Assembly (NCBI RefSeq): GCF_025642785.1
Contig: NZ_JANZKU010000004.1
Span: forward strand, 186,001 to 250,000
Reading direction: 5' to 3'
Origin: Pseudomonas sp. RIT-PI-AD
GTDB taxonomy: Bacteria > Pseudomonadota > Gammaproteobacteria > Pseudomonadales > Pseudomonadaceae
Length of the DNA: 64,000 nucleotides
The notes beneath the pieces were generated by a model, which did not search any database, was not told where the DNA came from, and worked only from the letters and a program-made list of their open reading frames with translations. Position 1 is the first letter of the stretch; each line of letters opens with the position of its first letter. This document shows, one piece after another, positions 57,277-64,000 of the stretch. The position numbers and the translations under genes are program-made.

Positions 57277-58088
57277 GGATGGCCCCAGCCCGCGAGCCAG
57301 AGCAGCATGGCGAACACCGGAATAGCCGCGGTCAGGCTGTCGATGCGATCGAGCACCCCACCGTGGCCGGGCAGCAGGTTGCTGCTGTCCTTCACCCCGG
57401 AACTGCGCTTGAACATGCTTTCGGTGAGGTCGCCGACCACGGAGATCGCCACCACCACCGCGGCGCCCCCGAGGCCGAGCACGAATTGCCCGACGCTCCA
57501 GTCGCGGTAGAACCCCACCGCGGCCGTGATCAACAGACTGGTCAGCAGGCCACCGATCATGCCTTCCCAGCTCTTGCCGGGGCTGACCGCCGGGGCCAGC
57601 TTGCGCCGCCCGAACGCCTTGCCGGAAAAGTAGGCGCCGATGTCGGCCGCCCACACCAGCACCATCACCGCCAGGATCAGGCCATTCGCCAAAGGCCACT
57701 GCTTGAGCAGAACCAGGCCCTGCCAGGCCGGCAGCAGGATCAACAGACCGATGAAGGCCTTACCCGGAAGCCCACCCCAGAAGCGGCTGCTGGCGGGATA
57801 GCCGAGCACCAGCAGGATCGCCACCAGCCACCAGCACAGGCCCGCGACCAGCAGCCAGGGAGCCAGCGCCGGCTGGGCGTGGATCAGCGCCAGCAGCAGC
57901 GCCACCAGCACCGCGTAAGCCACCCGCGCCGGTTGTGCCGCCAGGCCCGCGAGGCGCGCCCATTCCCAGGCCCCCAGCGTGACGACCAGGCCGATGAACA
58001 AGGCGAAGGCGATGCCGTCGAGCCAGAAGAACCCTGCCAGGGCGATGGGTAACAGCACCAGCGCAGTGATGACACGTTGCTTCAACAT
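57273..58088 (-). CDS. cdsA: Phosphatidate cytidylyltransferase
   Basis: 271 residues, about eight transmembrane helices, [20 protein letters not shown] at the N-terminus. The CDP-alcohol-forming signature is at the C-terminus: [20 protein letters not shown] followed by LDRIDSL. It turns phosphatidic acid and CTP into CDP-diacylglycerol, precursor of all phospholipids. It abuts uppS (one base shared) and overlaps dxr by 4 bp. Confidence 0.98.
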   Translation of the reverse strand: MLKQRVITALVLLPIALAGFFWLDGIAFALFIGLVVTLGAWEWARLAGLAAQPARVAYAVLVALLLALIHAQPALAPWLLVAGLCWWLVAILLVLGYPASSRFWGGLPGKAFIGLLILLPAWQGLVLLKQWPLANGLILAVMVLVWAADIGAYFSGKAFGRRKLAPAVSPGKSWEGMIGGLLTSLLITAAVGFYRDWSVGQFVLGLGGAAVVVAISVVGDLTESMFKRSSGVKDSSNLLPGHGGVLDRIDSLTAAIPVFAMLLWLAGWGHP

Positions 58089-58846
58089 TAGACGCGGGCC
58101 TCTGCATCGATTTGTTCGCTGGTCTTGCCGAACCGGCGCTGGCGCATGGAGAAATCGGAAAGCGCCTTGCGCATGGCGTCATGCTTGAAATCGGGCCAGA
58201 ACAGATCGGAGAAATACAGCTCGGCATACGCCAACTGCCAGAGCAGGAAGTTACTGATGCGGTGCTCGCCGCCGGTGCGGATGCACAGGTCGGGAAGCGG
58301 CGCCTCGGCGGTCACCAGGCAGCGCTGCAAGCGCTCCGCGCTGATGTCCTCGGGCTGCAGACGGCCTTCCTGCACTTCGCGGGCAAGGCGCTGGGCGGCC
58401 TGGGTGATGTCCCATTGCCCGCCATAATTGGCAGCGACCTGCAGGACGAACCGGTTCTGCGCCGCGGTCATGGCCTCGGCATCGGCCATGGCGGCCTGCA
58501 ACTCCGGGTGGAAGCGCGAACGGTCGCCGATGATGCGCAGACGGATGCCGTTCTCGTTCAGACGACGCACTTCTCGGCGCAGCGCGGAAAGGAACAGCTC
58601 CATCAACGCGCTGACCTCGTCCGCCGGGCGCTGCCAGTTCTCGCTGGAAAAGGCGAACAGGGTGAGCACTTCGACACCGGACTCGGCGCACACCTCGATG
58701 ACCGCGCGCACCGCGTCGACGCCGGCCTTGTGCCCGGCCACGCCAGGCAGCAGGCGTTTCTTCGCCCACCGGTTGTTGCCATCCATGATGATCGCCACAT
58801 GGCGCGGCACGACCGGCGGAGCGCTTTTCCGTTGACTCTTATCCAT
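58088..58846 (-). CDS. uppS: Undecaprenyl pyrophosphate synthase
   Basis: 252 residues, cis-prenyltransferase. The substrate loop HVAIIMDGNNRWAKKRLLPG (residues 18-37) carries the catalytic Asp, LTLFAFSSENWQRP and DLCIRTGGEHRISNFLLWQL complete the signature. It makes the C55 lipid carrier for peptidoglycan, LPS O-antigen and other polymers. It starts 15 bp after the frr stop, in the conserved frr-uppS-cdsA-dxr-rseP-bamA order. Confidence 0.98.
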   Translation of the reverse strand: MDKSQRKSAPPVVPRHVAIIMDGNNRWAKKRLLPGVAGHKAGVDAVRAVIEVCAESGVEVLTLFAFSSENWQRPADEVSALMELFLSALRREVRRLNENGIRLRIIGDRSRFHPELQAAMADAEAMTAAQNRFVLQVAANYGGQWDITQAAQRLAREVQEGRLQPEDISAERLQRCLVTAEAPLPDLCIRTGGEHRISNFLLWQLAYAELYFSDLFWPDFKHDAMRKALSDFSMRQRRFGKTSEQIDAEARV

Positions 58847-58861
58847 GACGCATCCGGGCCG

Positions 58862-59419
58862 TCAGACGGCCATCAGGTCCGCTTCCTTGGCTTCGAGAGC
58901 CTTGTCGGTCTCAGCGACGTACTTGTCGGTGAGTTTCTGCACCTCGTCGGCCGCGCGACGTTCCTCGTCCTCGCTGATCTCCTTTTCCTTCACCAGATCC
59001 TTGAGCTGGGCCAGGGCATCGCGACGGATATTGCGCACGGCGACCCGGGCGTGCTCCGCCTCGGCACGCGCCTGCTTGGTGTAGCCCTTGCGGGTTTCCT
59101 CGGTCAGCGCGGGCATCGGCACGCGGATGACGGTGCCGGCGTTCGAGGGGTTCAGCCCCAGGTCGGAGGTCAGGATGGCCTTCTCGACGGCGGCGATCAT
59201 GTTCTTGTCGAACACGCTGAGCTTGAGCGTCCGGGAATCCTCGACCGAAACGCTCGCGACCTGGTTCAGCGGGACCAGGTCGCCGTAGGCGGGAACGCGT
59301 ACGCCGCCGAGGATATCCGGGTGGGCACGGCCGGTGCGGATCTTGGCGAAGGCGTGACCCAGCGACTCGAGGGTCTTCTTCATGCGTTCCTGAGCGTCTT
59401 GCTTGATCTCGTTGATCAT
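58862..59419 (-). CDS. frr: Ribosome recycling factor
   Basis: 185 residues from [20 protein letters not shown]; the ATG overlaps the pyrH stop by 4 bp (ATGA). The three-helix bundle and beta domain are whole, with [20 protein letters not shown] and [20 protein letters not shown]. With EF-G it splits the post-termination ribosome. Confidence 0.99.
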   Translation of the reverse strand: MINEIKQDAQERMKKTLESLGHAFAKIRTGRAHPDILGGVRVPAYGDLVPLNQVASVSVEDSRTLKLSVFDKNMIAAVEKAILTSDLGLNPSNAGTVIRVPMPALTEETRKGYTKQARAEAEHARVAVRNIRRDALAQLKDLVKEKEISEDEERRAADEVQKLTDKYVAETDKALEAKEADLMAV

Positions 59420-60159
59420 TGTCCGTCTTCCTCGATCAGAGTTCCTTCCGCGCCGCCGACCACGATGTTCAGCAGGGCGCCCGGTTTGTTCATGTTGAAG
59501 ACCCGCAACGGCATCTTCTGGTCGCGGCACAGGCAGATCGCCGTCAGGTCCATGACGCCCAGCTTGCGGTCCAGTACCTCGTCGTAGGTCAGGTGCTCGA
59601 ACTTCTCGGCGTTGGGATCCTTGAACGGGTCCGCGGTGTACACACCATCCACCTTGGTGGCCTTCAATACCACATCGGCGTCGATTTCGATGGCCCGCAG
59701 GCAAGCGGCGGAGTCCGTCGTGAAGAACGGGTTGCCGGTGCCGGCGGAGAAGATCACCACTTCGCCACTGCCCAGGTGCCGCATCGCCTTGCGTCGATCG
59801 TAGTGGTCGGTCACGCCGACCATCGAAATGGCAGACATTACCAACGCCGGGATGTTCGAGCGTTCGAGCGCATCGCGCATGGCCAGCGCGTTCATCACGG
59901 TGGCGAGCATGCCCATGTGGTCGCCGGTGACCCGGTCCATGCCGGCGGCGCTCAGGGCGGCGCCGCGGAACAGGTTGCCGCCGCCGATCACCAGCCCGAC
60001 CTGCACGCCGATACCGACCAGTTGGCCGATTTCCAGGGCCATGCGGTCGAGGACCTTGGGATCGATGCCGAACTCTTCCGCCCCCATCAGGGCCTCGCCG
60101 CTGAGTTTGAGCAGAATGCGTTTGTAGCGAGGTTGGCGACCACTCACCTGCTGAGCCAT
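59416..60159 (-). CDS. pyrH: Uridylate kinase (UMP kinase)
   Basis: 247 residues of the amino-acid-kinase fold. [20 protein letters not shown] at the N-terminus, [20 protein letters not shown] (UMP site) and [19 protein letters not shown] near the ATP site. It phosphorylates UMP and is allosterically activated by GTP. Part of rpsB-tsf-pyrH-frr; its start is 186 bp from the tsf stop, with a hairpin in between. Confidence 0.98.
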   Translation of the reverse strand: MAQQVSGRQPRYKRILLKLSGEALMGAEEFGIDPKVLDRMALEIGQLVGIGVQVGLVIGGGNLFRGAALSAAGMDRVTGDHMGMLATVMNALAMRDALERSNIPALVMSAISMVGVTDHYDRRKAMRHLGSGEVVIFSAGTGNPFFTTDSAACLRAIEIDADVVLKATKVDGVYTADPFKDPNAEKFEHLTYDEVLDRKLGVMDLTAICLCRDQKMPLRVFNMNKPGALLNIVVGGAEGTLIEEDGQ

Positions 60160-60284
60160 TGCGTGTCTCTCCTGCGGCGTGAAATTAGCGGAGCCCGAAG
60201 CTCCGGCGGTTGGCGCACGGGGCGCATGGCGACGAATGCGGCGGCCGCCACGGAAGCCGGCCCGAATCGGCTCCCCAATTTGAC

Positions 60285-60318
60285 GAAGAGGCCGCGCGCG
60301 TGAGCGGGCAGCCTCTTC
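60285..60318 (-). other. Hairpin between tsf and pyrH
   Basis: GAAGAGGC facing GCCTCTTC (60285-60292 and 60311-60318), an 8-bp stem with an 18-nt GC-rich loop that can pair further, lies 28 bp past the tsf stop. No T-run follows, so it may be an RNA processing or attenuation element rather than a full terminator. Confidence 0.4.
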
Positions 60319-60345
60319 CGGGCGACAGTGCGGGACTGCCTTGAC

Positions 60346-61215
60346 TTACTGCTTGGTCGCGGCGACTTGGGCAGCCACTTCGGCGGCGAAGTCGACTTCG
60401 GCCTTCTCGATGCCTTCGCCCACTTCGTAGCGCACGAAGGAAACGATCTCGGCACCGGCCTTCTTGGCCAGGTCGCCGATCTTCACTTCCGGGTCCTTGA
60501 CGAACGGCTGCTCGACCAGGCTGGCTTCGGCGAGGAACTTGTTGATCCGGCCCTTGACCATGTTCTCGACGATGTTTTCCGGCTTGCCGGCGATCTTGTC
60601 GGCGTTCAGGGACAGGAAGATTTCCTTTTCCTTGGCGACCGCTTCCTCGGAAACCTGCGACGGGTCGAGGAATTGCGGGTTGCTCGCCGCCACGTGCATG
60701 GCGATGTCGCGGGCCAGTTCGACGCTGCCGCCCTTCAGGGTGACCAGCACGCCGATACGGTGGCCGTGCAGGTAGGAACCCACCACGTCACCTTCCACGC
60801 GGGTCAGCCGGCGAATGTTGACGTTCTCGCCGCACTTGGCCACCAGGGCTTCGCGGGCGGACTCTTGCGCCGCGATCAGCGGAGCCGCATCGGTCAGCTT
60901 GTCGGCGAAGGCTTTTTCCACGCTGTCGGCGACGAAGGACTTGAAGTCGTCCTGCAGCGCCAGGAAGTCGGTCTGGGAGTTGACTTCGATGATGACGGCA
61001 GCCTTGTTGTCGCCTGCCACTTTTACGGCGATGGCGCCTTCGGCGGCGATGTTGCCAGCCTTCTTGGCGGCCTTGATCGCACCGGCTGCACGCATGTCGT
61101 CGATGGCTTTTTCGATGTCGCCACCGGCGGCCGCCAGGGCTTTCTTGCAATCCATCATGCCCTGACCGGTGCGCTCGCGCAGTTCTTTAACCAGGGCTGC
61201 AGTGATTTCTGCCAT
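60346..61215 (-). CDS. tsf: Elongation factor Ts
   Basis: 289 residues from MAEITAALVKELRERTGQGM; the longer frame upstream is not conserved. The N-terminal UBA-like domain with TGQGMMDCKKALAAAGGDIE and the core with IIEVNSQTDFLALQDDFKSF (contacts EF-Tu) are intact. It exchanges GDP on EF-Tu. It follows rpsB after 127 bp, and a terminator-like hairpin lies in that spacer. Confidence 0.99.
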   Translation of the reverse strand: MAEITAALVKELRERTGQGMMDCKKALAAAGGDIEKAIDDMRAAGAIKAAKKAGNIAAEGAIAVKVAGDNKAAVIIEVNSQTDFLALQDDFKSFVADSVEKAFADKLTDAAPLIAAQESAREALVAKCGENVNIRRLTRVEGDVVGSYLHGHRIGVLVTLKGGSVELARDIAMHVAASNPQFLDPSQVSEEAVAKEKEIFLSLNADKIAGKPENIVENMVKGRINKFLAEASLVEQPFVKDPEVKIGDLAKKAGAEIVSFVRYEVGEGIEKAEVDFAAEVAAQVAATKQ

Positions 61216-61285
61216 GTTCGCAATCCTCTTGAAGGTGTTCTCGACCATTCCACCCGGCGGGCCGGGTGCTTCAATATCCAAGGTG

Positions 61286-61313
61286 GCAAAAAGGGGGCTT
61301 AGCCCCCTTTTTG
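61286..61313 (-). terminator. Hairpin with T-run between rpsB and tsf
   Basis: GCAAAAAGGGGGCT-TAGCCCCCTTTTTGC is an almost perfect 14-bp palindrome with A/T flanks, 30 bp past the rpsB stop. It should terminate a share of rpsB transcripts and set the rpsB:tsf ratio, the situation known from E. coli. Confidence 0.8.
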
Positions 61314-61342
61314 CTCACCGGCTAACCCGTGGCGACCCGGCC

Positions 61343-62089
61343 TCAGCCTTCGGCGGCCTCGGGCGCGGCAGCGGCTTCTTCGACGAACTCGTCGGCGCCG
61401 CCGTTGGCGTTCTGGCGACCTTGCAGCACGGCATCGGCCATAGCGCTGAGGTACAGCTGGACGGCGCGGATGGCGTCGTCGTTACCCGGGATGATGTAGT
61501 CCACGCCTTCCGGGCTGCTGTTGGTATCGACGATGCCGATGACCGGGATGCCCAGCTTGTTGGCTTCGGTGATGGCGATGCGCTCGTGGTCGACGTCGAC
61601 GACGAACAGCGCGTCCGGCAGACCGCCCATGTCCTTGATGCCGCCCAGGCTGCGATCCAGTTTTTCCAGGTCGCGGGTGCGCATCAGGGCTTCTTTCTTG
61701 GTCAGCTTGGCGAAGGTACCGTCCTGGGACTGAGTCTCCAGGTCGCGCAGGCGTTTGATCGAAGCACGAATGGTCTTGTAGTTGGTCAGCATGCCGCCCA
61801 ACCAGCGATGGTCGACGTACGGCGAGCCGCAACGGGACGCTTCTTCGCGGACGATCTTGCCGGCGGAGCGCTTGGTGCCGACGAACAGGACCTTGTTCTT
61901 GCCTGCGGCGAGTTTCTCAACGAAGGACAGCGCCTCGTTGAACATCGGCAGGGTTTTTTCCAGGTTGATGATGTGGATCTTGTTGCGCGCGCCGAAAATG
62001 TACTTGTCCATTTTCGGGTTCCAGTAACGGGTCTGGTGGCCGAAGTGCACACCGGCCTTCAGCATGTCGCGCATGTTGACTTGAGACAT
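61343..62089 (-). CDS. rpsB: 30S ribosomal protein S2
   Basis: 248 residues from [20 protein letters not shown], 17 codons inside a longer open frame. S2 signatures [20 protein letters not shown] and [20 protein letters not shown] are present, and the C-terminus has the Ala/Glu-rich tail of pseudomonads ([13 protein letters not shown]). S2 is among the last proteins added to the 30S subunit. First gene of the rpsB-tsf-pyrH-frr group, divergent from map. Confidence 0.99.
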   Translation of the reverse strand: MSQVNMRDMLKAGVHFGHQTRYWNPKMDKYIFGARNKIHIINLEKTLPMFNEALSFVEKLAAGKNKVLFVGTKRSAGKIVREEASRCGSPYVDHRWLGGMLTNYKTIRASIKRLRDLETQSQDGTFAKLTKKEALMRTRDLEKLDRSLGGIKDMGGLPDALFVVDVDHERIAITEANKLGIPVIGIVDTNSSPEGVDYIIPGNDDAIRAVQLYLSAMADAVLQGRQNANGGADEFVEEAAAAPEAAEG

Positions 62090-62390
62090 TTCAATTCCTC
62101 GAATAAGTCGGGTTAGGCCTCCACGCATCCCAATATCCAACCCTTCCGGGCACCCAGGATATCGTGTCGATGCATGTGTGGGTTAAGGCTTCCGGGCGAC
62201 AGCCCATGAAAGCGGCGCGTTTTATACCACAACCTCGCCGGCCAGGCTAGCGGCCGAGCGAGTCGCTCGGCGCCCGACGCGTCGGCGCGACGCCGGTGGG
62301 GGAGCGCCTGCAGCCGCCCGGCAGCTTCTGCTAGAATCGGCCCTCACCGTTTTTTGCCTTGCGCCCGCGCGCGCCTTCCAGAGAGTCCGC
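62090..62390. promoter_or_regulatory. Divergent rpsB-map region
   Basis: 301 bp holding the promoters of both rpsB (minus) and map (plus). The rpsB side has a stretch with possible pairing (CCAATATCC...GGATATCG around 62127-62166), so the rpsB leader may contain a structured S2 autoregulatory element, as in E. coli. On the map side, CTAGAATCGG-type sequence near 62330-62340 may be a -10. Neither is firm. Confidence 0.35.
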
Positions 62391-63191
62391 ATGACCGTCA
62401 CCATCAAGACGCCCGAGGAAATCGAAAAAATGCGCATCGCCGGCCGTCTGGCCGCCGAAGTGCTGGAAATGATCGGCGAGCACGTCAAGCCGGGGATCAC
62501 CACCGAAGAGCTGGACCGCCTCTGCCACGAGCACATCGTCCAGGTCCAGCAGGCCATTCCCGCGCCGCTCAACTACGGTGGCGCGCCGGGGCGCATGCCG
62601 TTCCCGAAATCCATCTGCACCTCGCTCAACCACGTGGTGTGCCACGGCATCCCCAACGAGAAGCCGCTGAAGGACGGCGATGTGATGAACATCGACGTCA
62701 CCGTCATCAAGGACGGCTACCACGGCGACACCAGCAAGATGTTCATGGTCGGCAAGGTGCCGGAATGGGCGGAAAGGCTGTCCCACGTCACCCAGGAGTG
62801 CCTGTATAAAGGCATCGAAGTCGTTCGGCCGGGCGCGCGCCTGGGCGATATCGGCGAGGTGATCCAGAAGCACGCCGAGAAGAACGGCTTTTCCGTGGTG
62901 CGCGACTACTGCGGGCACGGGATCGGCCGGGTGTTCCACGAAGAGCCGCAGGTGGTCCACTACGGCCGCGCCGGCACGGGCATGGAACTGCGCGAGGGGA
63001 TGATCTTCACCATCGAGCCGATGATCAACCAGGGTCGCGCGGAAACCCGCCTGCTCGGCGACGGCTGGACCGCCATCACCAAGGACCGCAAGCTGTCGGC
63101 GCAATGGGAGCACACCATTCTGGTCACCGCCACGGGCTACGAGATCCTCACCCTGCGGAGCGACGACACGTTGCCGCGCACCTCGGCCTGA
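62391..63191 (+). CDS. map: Methionine aminopeptidase, type I
   Basis: 266 residues. Metal ligands are seen in order: Asp in [19 protein letters not shown] (two Asp), His in [14 protein letters not shown], Glu in [12 protein letters not shown] and Glu in [11 protein letters not shown]. The substrate loop [13 protein letters not shown] is also conserved. It removes the initiator Met from proteins with small second residues. Divergent from rpsB; glnD follows after 67 bp on the same strand, as at PA3657-PA3658. Confidence 0.98.
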   Translation: MTVTIKTPEEIEKMRIAGRLAAEVLEMIGEHVKPGITTEELDRLCHEHIVQVQQAIPAPLNYGGAPGRMPFPKSICTSLNHVVCHGIPNEKPLKDGDVMNIDVTVIKDGYHGDTSKMFMVGKVPEWAERLSHVTQECLYKGIEVVRPGARLGDIGEVIQKHAEKNGFSVVRDYCGHGIGRVFHEEPQVVHYGRAGTGMELREGMIFTIEPMINQGRAETRLLGDGWTAITKDRKLSAQWEHTILVTATGYEILTLRSDDTLPRTSA

Positions 63192-63258
63192 GGTCGCGGC
63201 GGCGCCATTCCCCGGGCTCGACCGAGCCCGGCAGCGATACCCGAGCGAGGAAGGCAGC

Positions 63259-64000
63259 ATGCCGCAGATGGATCCGGAGTTGTTCGACCGCGGCCAGTTC
63301 CAGGCGGAACTGGCCCTGAAATCCAGCCCCATCGCCGCGTTCAAGAAGGCCATCCGCCAGGCCCACGACGTGCTCGACGCGCGCTTCGCCGAAGGCCGCG
63401 ACATCCGCCGCCTGGTGGAGGACCGTGCCTGGTTCGTCGACCAGATCCTGCGCGCGGCCTGGGCCCGTTTCGACTGGAGCGCCGACGCCGAGATCGCCCT
63501 GCTGGCGGTCGGCGGCTACGGCCGCGGCGAACTGCACCCCTACTCCGACATCGACCTGCTGATCCTGCTGGACGGCGGCGACCACGAAGTCTTCCGCAGC
63601 GCCATCGAGGGCTTCCTCACCCTGCTCTGGGACATCGGCCTGGAGGTCGGGCAGAGCGTGCGCTCGGTGGCCGAGTGCGCCGAAGAGGCGCGCGCCGACC
63701 TGACGGTGATCACCAACCTGATGGAAAGCCGCACCATCGCCGGCCCGGAGCGCCTGCGCCTGCGCATGCAGGAGGTCACCGGCGTCGAGCACATGTGGCC
63801 GGGGCGCGAGTTCTTCCTGGCCAAGCGCAGGGAACAGAAGGCCCGCCACGCCAAGTACAACGACACCGAGTACAACCTGGAGCCCAACGTCAAGGGTTCC
63901 CCCGGCGGACTGCGGGACATCCAGACCATCCTCTGGATCGCCCGCCGGCAGTTCGGCACGCTCAACCTGCACGCCCTGGTCCAGCGCGGCTTCCTGGTGG
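63259..64000 (+). CDS. glnD: PII uridylyltransferase GlnD, 3'-truncated by window edge
   Basis: The first 247 residues are visible, from [15 protein letters not shown] after GAGGAAGG. The nucleotidyltransferase motif [20 protein letters not shown] (residues ~91-110) holds the catalytic Asp pair. The family is about 900 residues with an HD and two ACT domains, all beyond the window. GlnD adds and removes UMP on PII (GlnB/GlnK) according to glutamine, controlling nitrogen metabolism. Confidence 0.97.
   Translation, partial: MPQMDPELFDRGQFQAELALKSSPIAAFKKAIRQAHDVLDARFAEGRDIRRLVEDRAWFVDQILRAAWARFDWSADAEIALLAVGGYGRGELHPYSDIDLLILLDGGDHEVFRSAIEGFLTLLWDIGLEVGQSVRSVAECAEEARADLTVITNLMESRTIAGPERLRLRMQEVTGVEHMWPGREFFLAKRREQKARHAKYNDTEYNLEPNVKGSPGGLRDIQTILWIARRQFGTLNLHALVQRGFLV

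Noticed and set aside
56086-57699. Extended dxr frame of 537 codons
   Set aside because: The first ~140 codons lie over cdsA in another phase. The GTG start at 57276 gives the expected 396 residues.

Overview
The window is chromosomal DNA from a high-GC Pseudomonas of the P. aeruginosa lineage, though not P. aeruginosa itself. From base 13.1 kb to the right end the gene order LOG-recX-recA-pncC ... mutS-fdxA-rsmZ-rpoS-nlpD-pcm-surE-truD-ispF ... fghA-adhC-gfnR ... ispD-ftsB-eno-kdsA-pyrG-tilS-accA-dnaE-rnhB-lpxB-lpxA-fabZ-lpxD-skp-bamA-rseP-dxr-cdsA-uppS-frr-pyrH-tsf-rpsB-map-glnD is that of P. aeruginosa as I remember it (about PA3615 to PA3658). The proteins are close to, but clearly different from, the P. 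aeruginosa ones. Orthologues of lasB, rhlG, finR and erdR also point to this group.

Left part (1-16.4 kb). A truncated aminobutyraldehyde dehydrogenase (patD) faces the elastase gene lasB, followed by recJ and yaeQ on the minus strand. Next come rhlG and trmO (plus), the divergent redox pair fpr/finR, dgkA and the response regulator erdR (minus), an EamA exporter, a DTW-domain tRNA modification enzyme, a small secreted protein resembling PA3611, a LOG-family protein, and the SOS pair recX-recA with a LexA box, then pncC.

Accessory block (16.4-23.3 kb). Between pncC and mutS lies a set of small and stress-type genes that is not part of the remembered P. aeruginosa order here: a 65-residue hydrophilic protein, a membrane protein whose start looks frameshifted, a Gly/Ser/Thr-rich secreted protein, a three-domain DNA ligase D, a small membrane protein, a KGG-repeat stress protein, a DUF3509 protein, and a two-gene unit with a DUF421 (YetF-like) membrane protein. 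No ku gene is present.

Global-regulation block (23.3-31.9 kb). mutS and fdxA are followed by the small RNA gene rsmZ on the minus strand, with its own promoter, GacA-type upstream box and terminator. rpoS, nlpD, pcm, surE, truD and ispF follow in a tight minus-strand array. Gac/Rsm control and the stationary-phase sigma factor are therefore adjacent.

Scar and repeats (31.9-34 kb). A Fur-like site leads into the first codons of an ECF sigma factor, which run directly into the last ~100 codons of a TonB-dependent siderophore receptor. This looks like the deletion remnant of an iron-uptake locus. Three ~125-bp repeats bounded by GTAGGGTGGA / TCCACCCTAC follow, and a shorter fourth copy sits between adhC and fghA.

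Right part (33-64 kb). The formaldehyde detoxification pair adhC-fghA with its regulator gfnR is followed by a long minus-strand run of essential genes: isoprenoid, CTP, Kdo, lipid A and fatty acid synthesis, DNA polymerase III alpha, outer-membrane assembly, phospholipid and undecaprenyl synthesis, and translation factors. map and the 5' part of glnD run the other way at the right edge. No rRNA, tRNA, CRISPR array, prophage or intact insertion sequence was seen. The nearest things to a surprise are the receptor/sigma deletion scar, the repeat family, the accessory stress block and promoter details at rsmZ. I found no clearly new multi-gene system.
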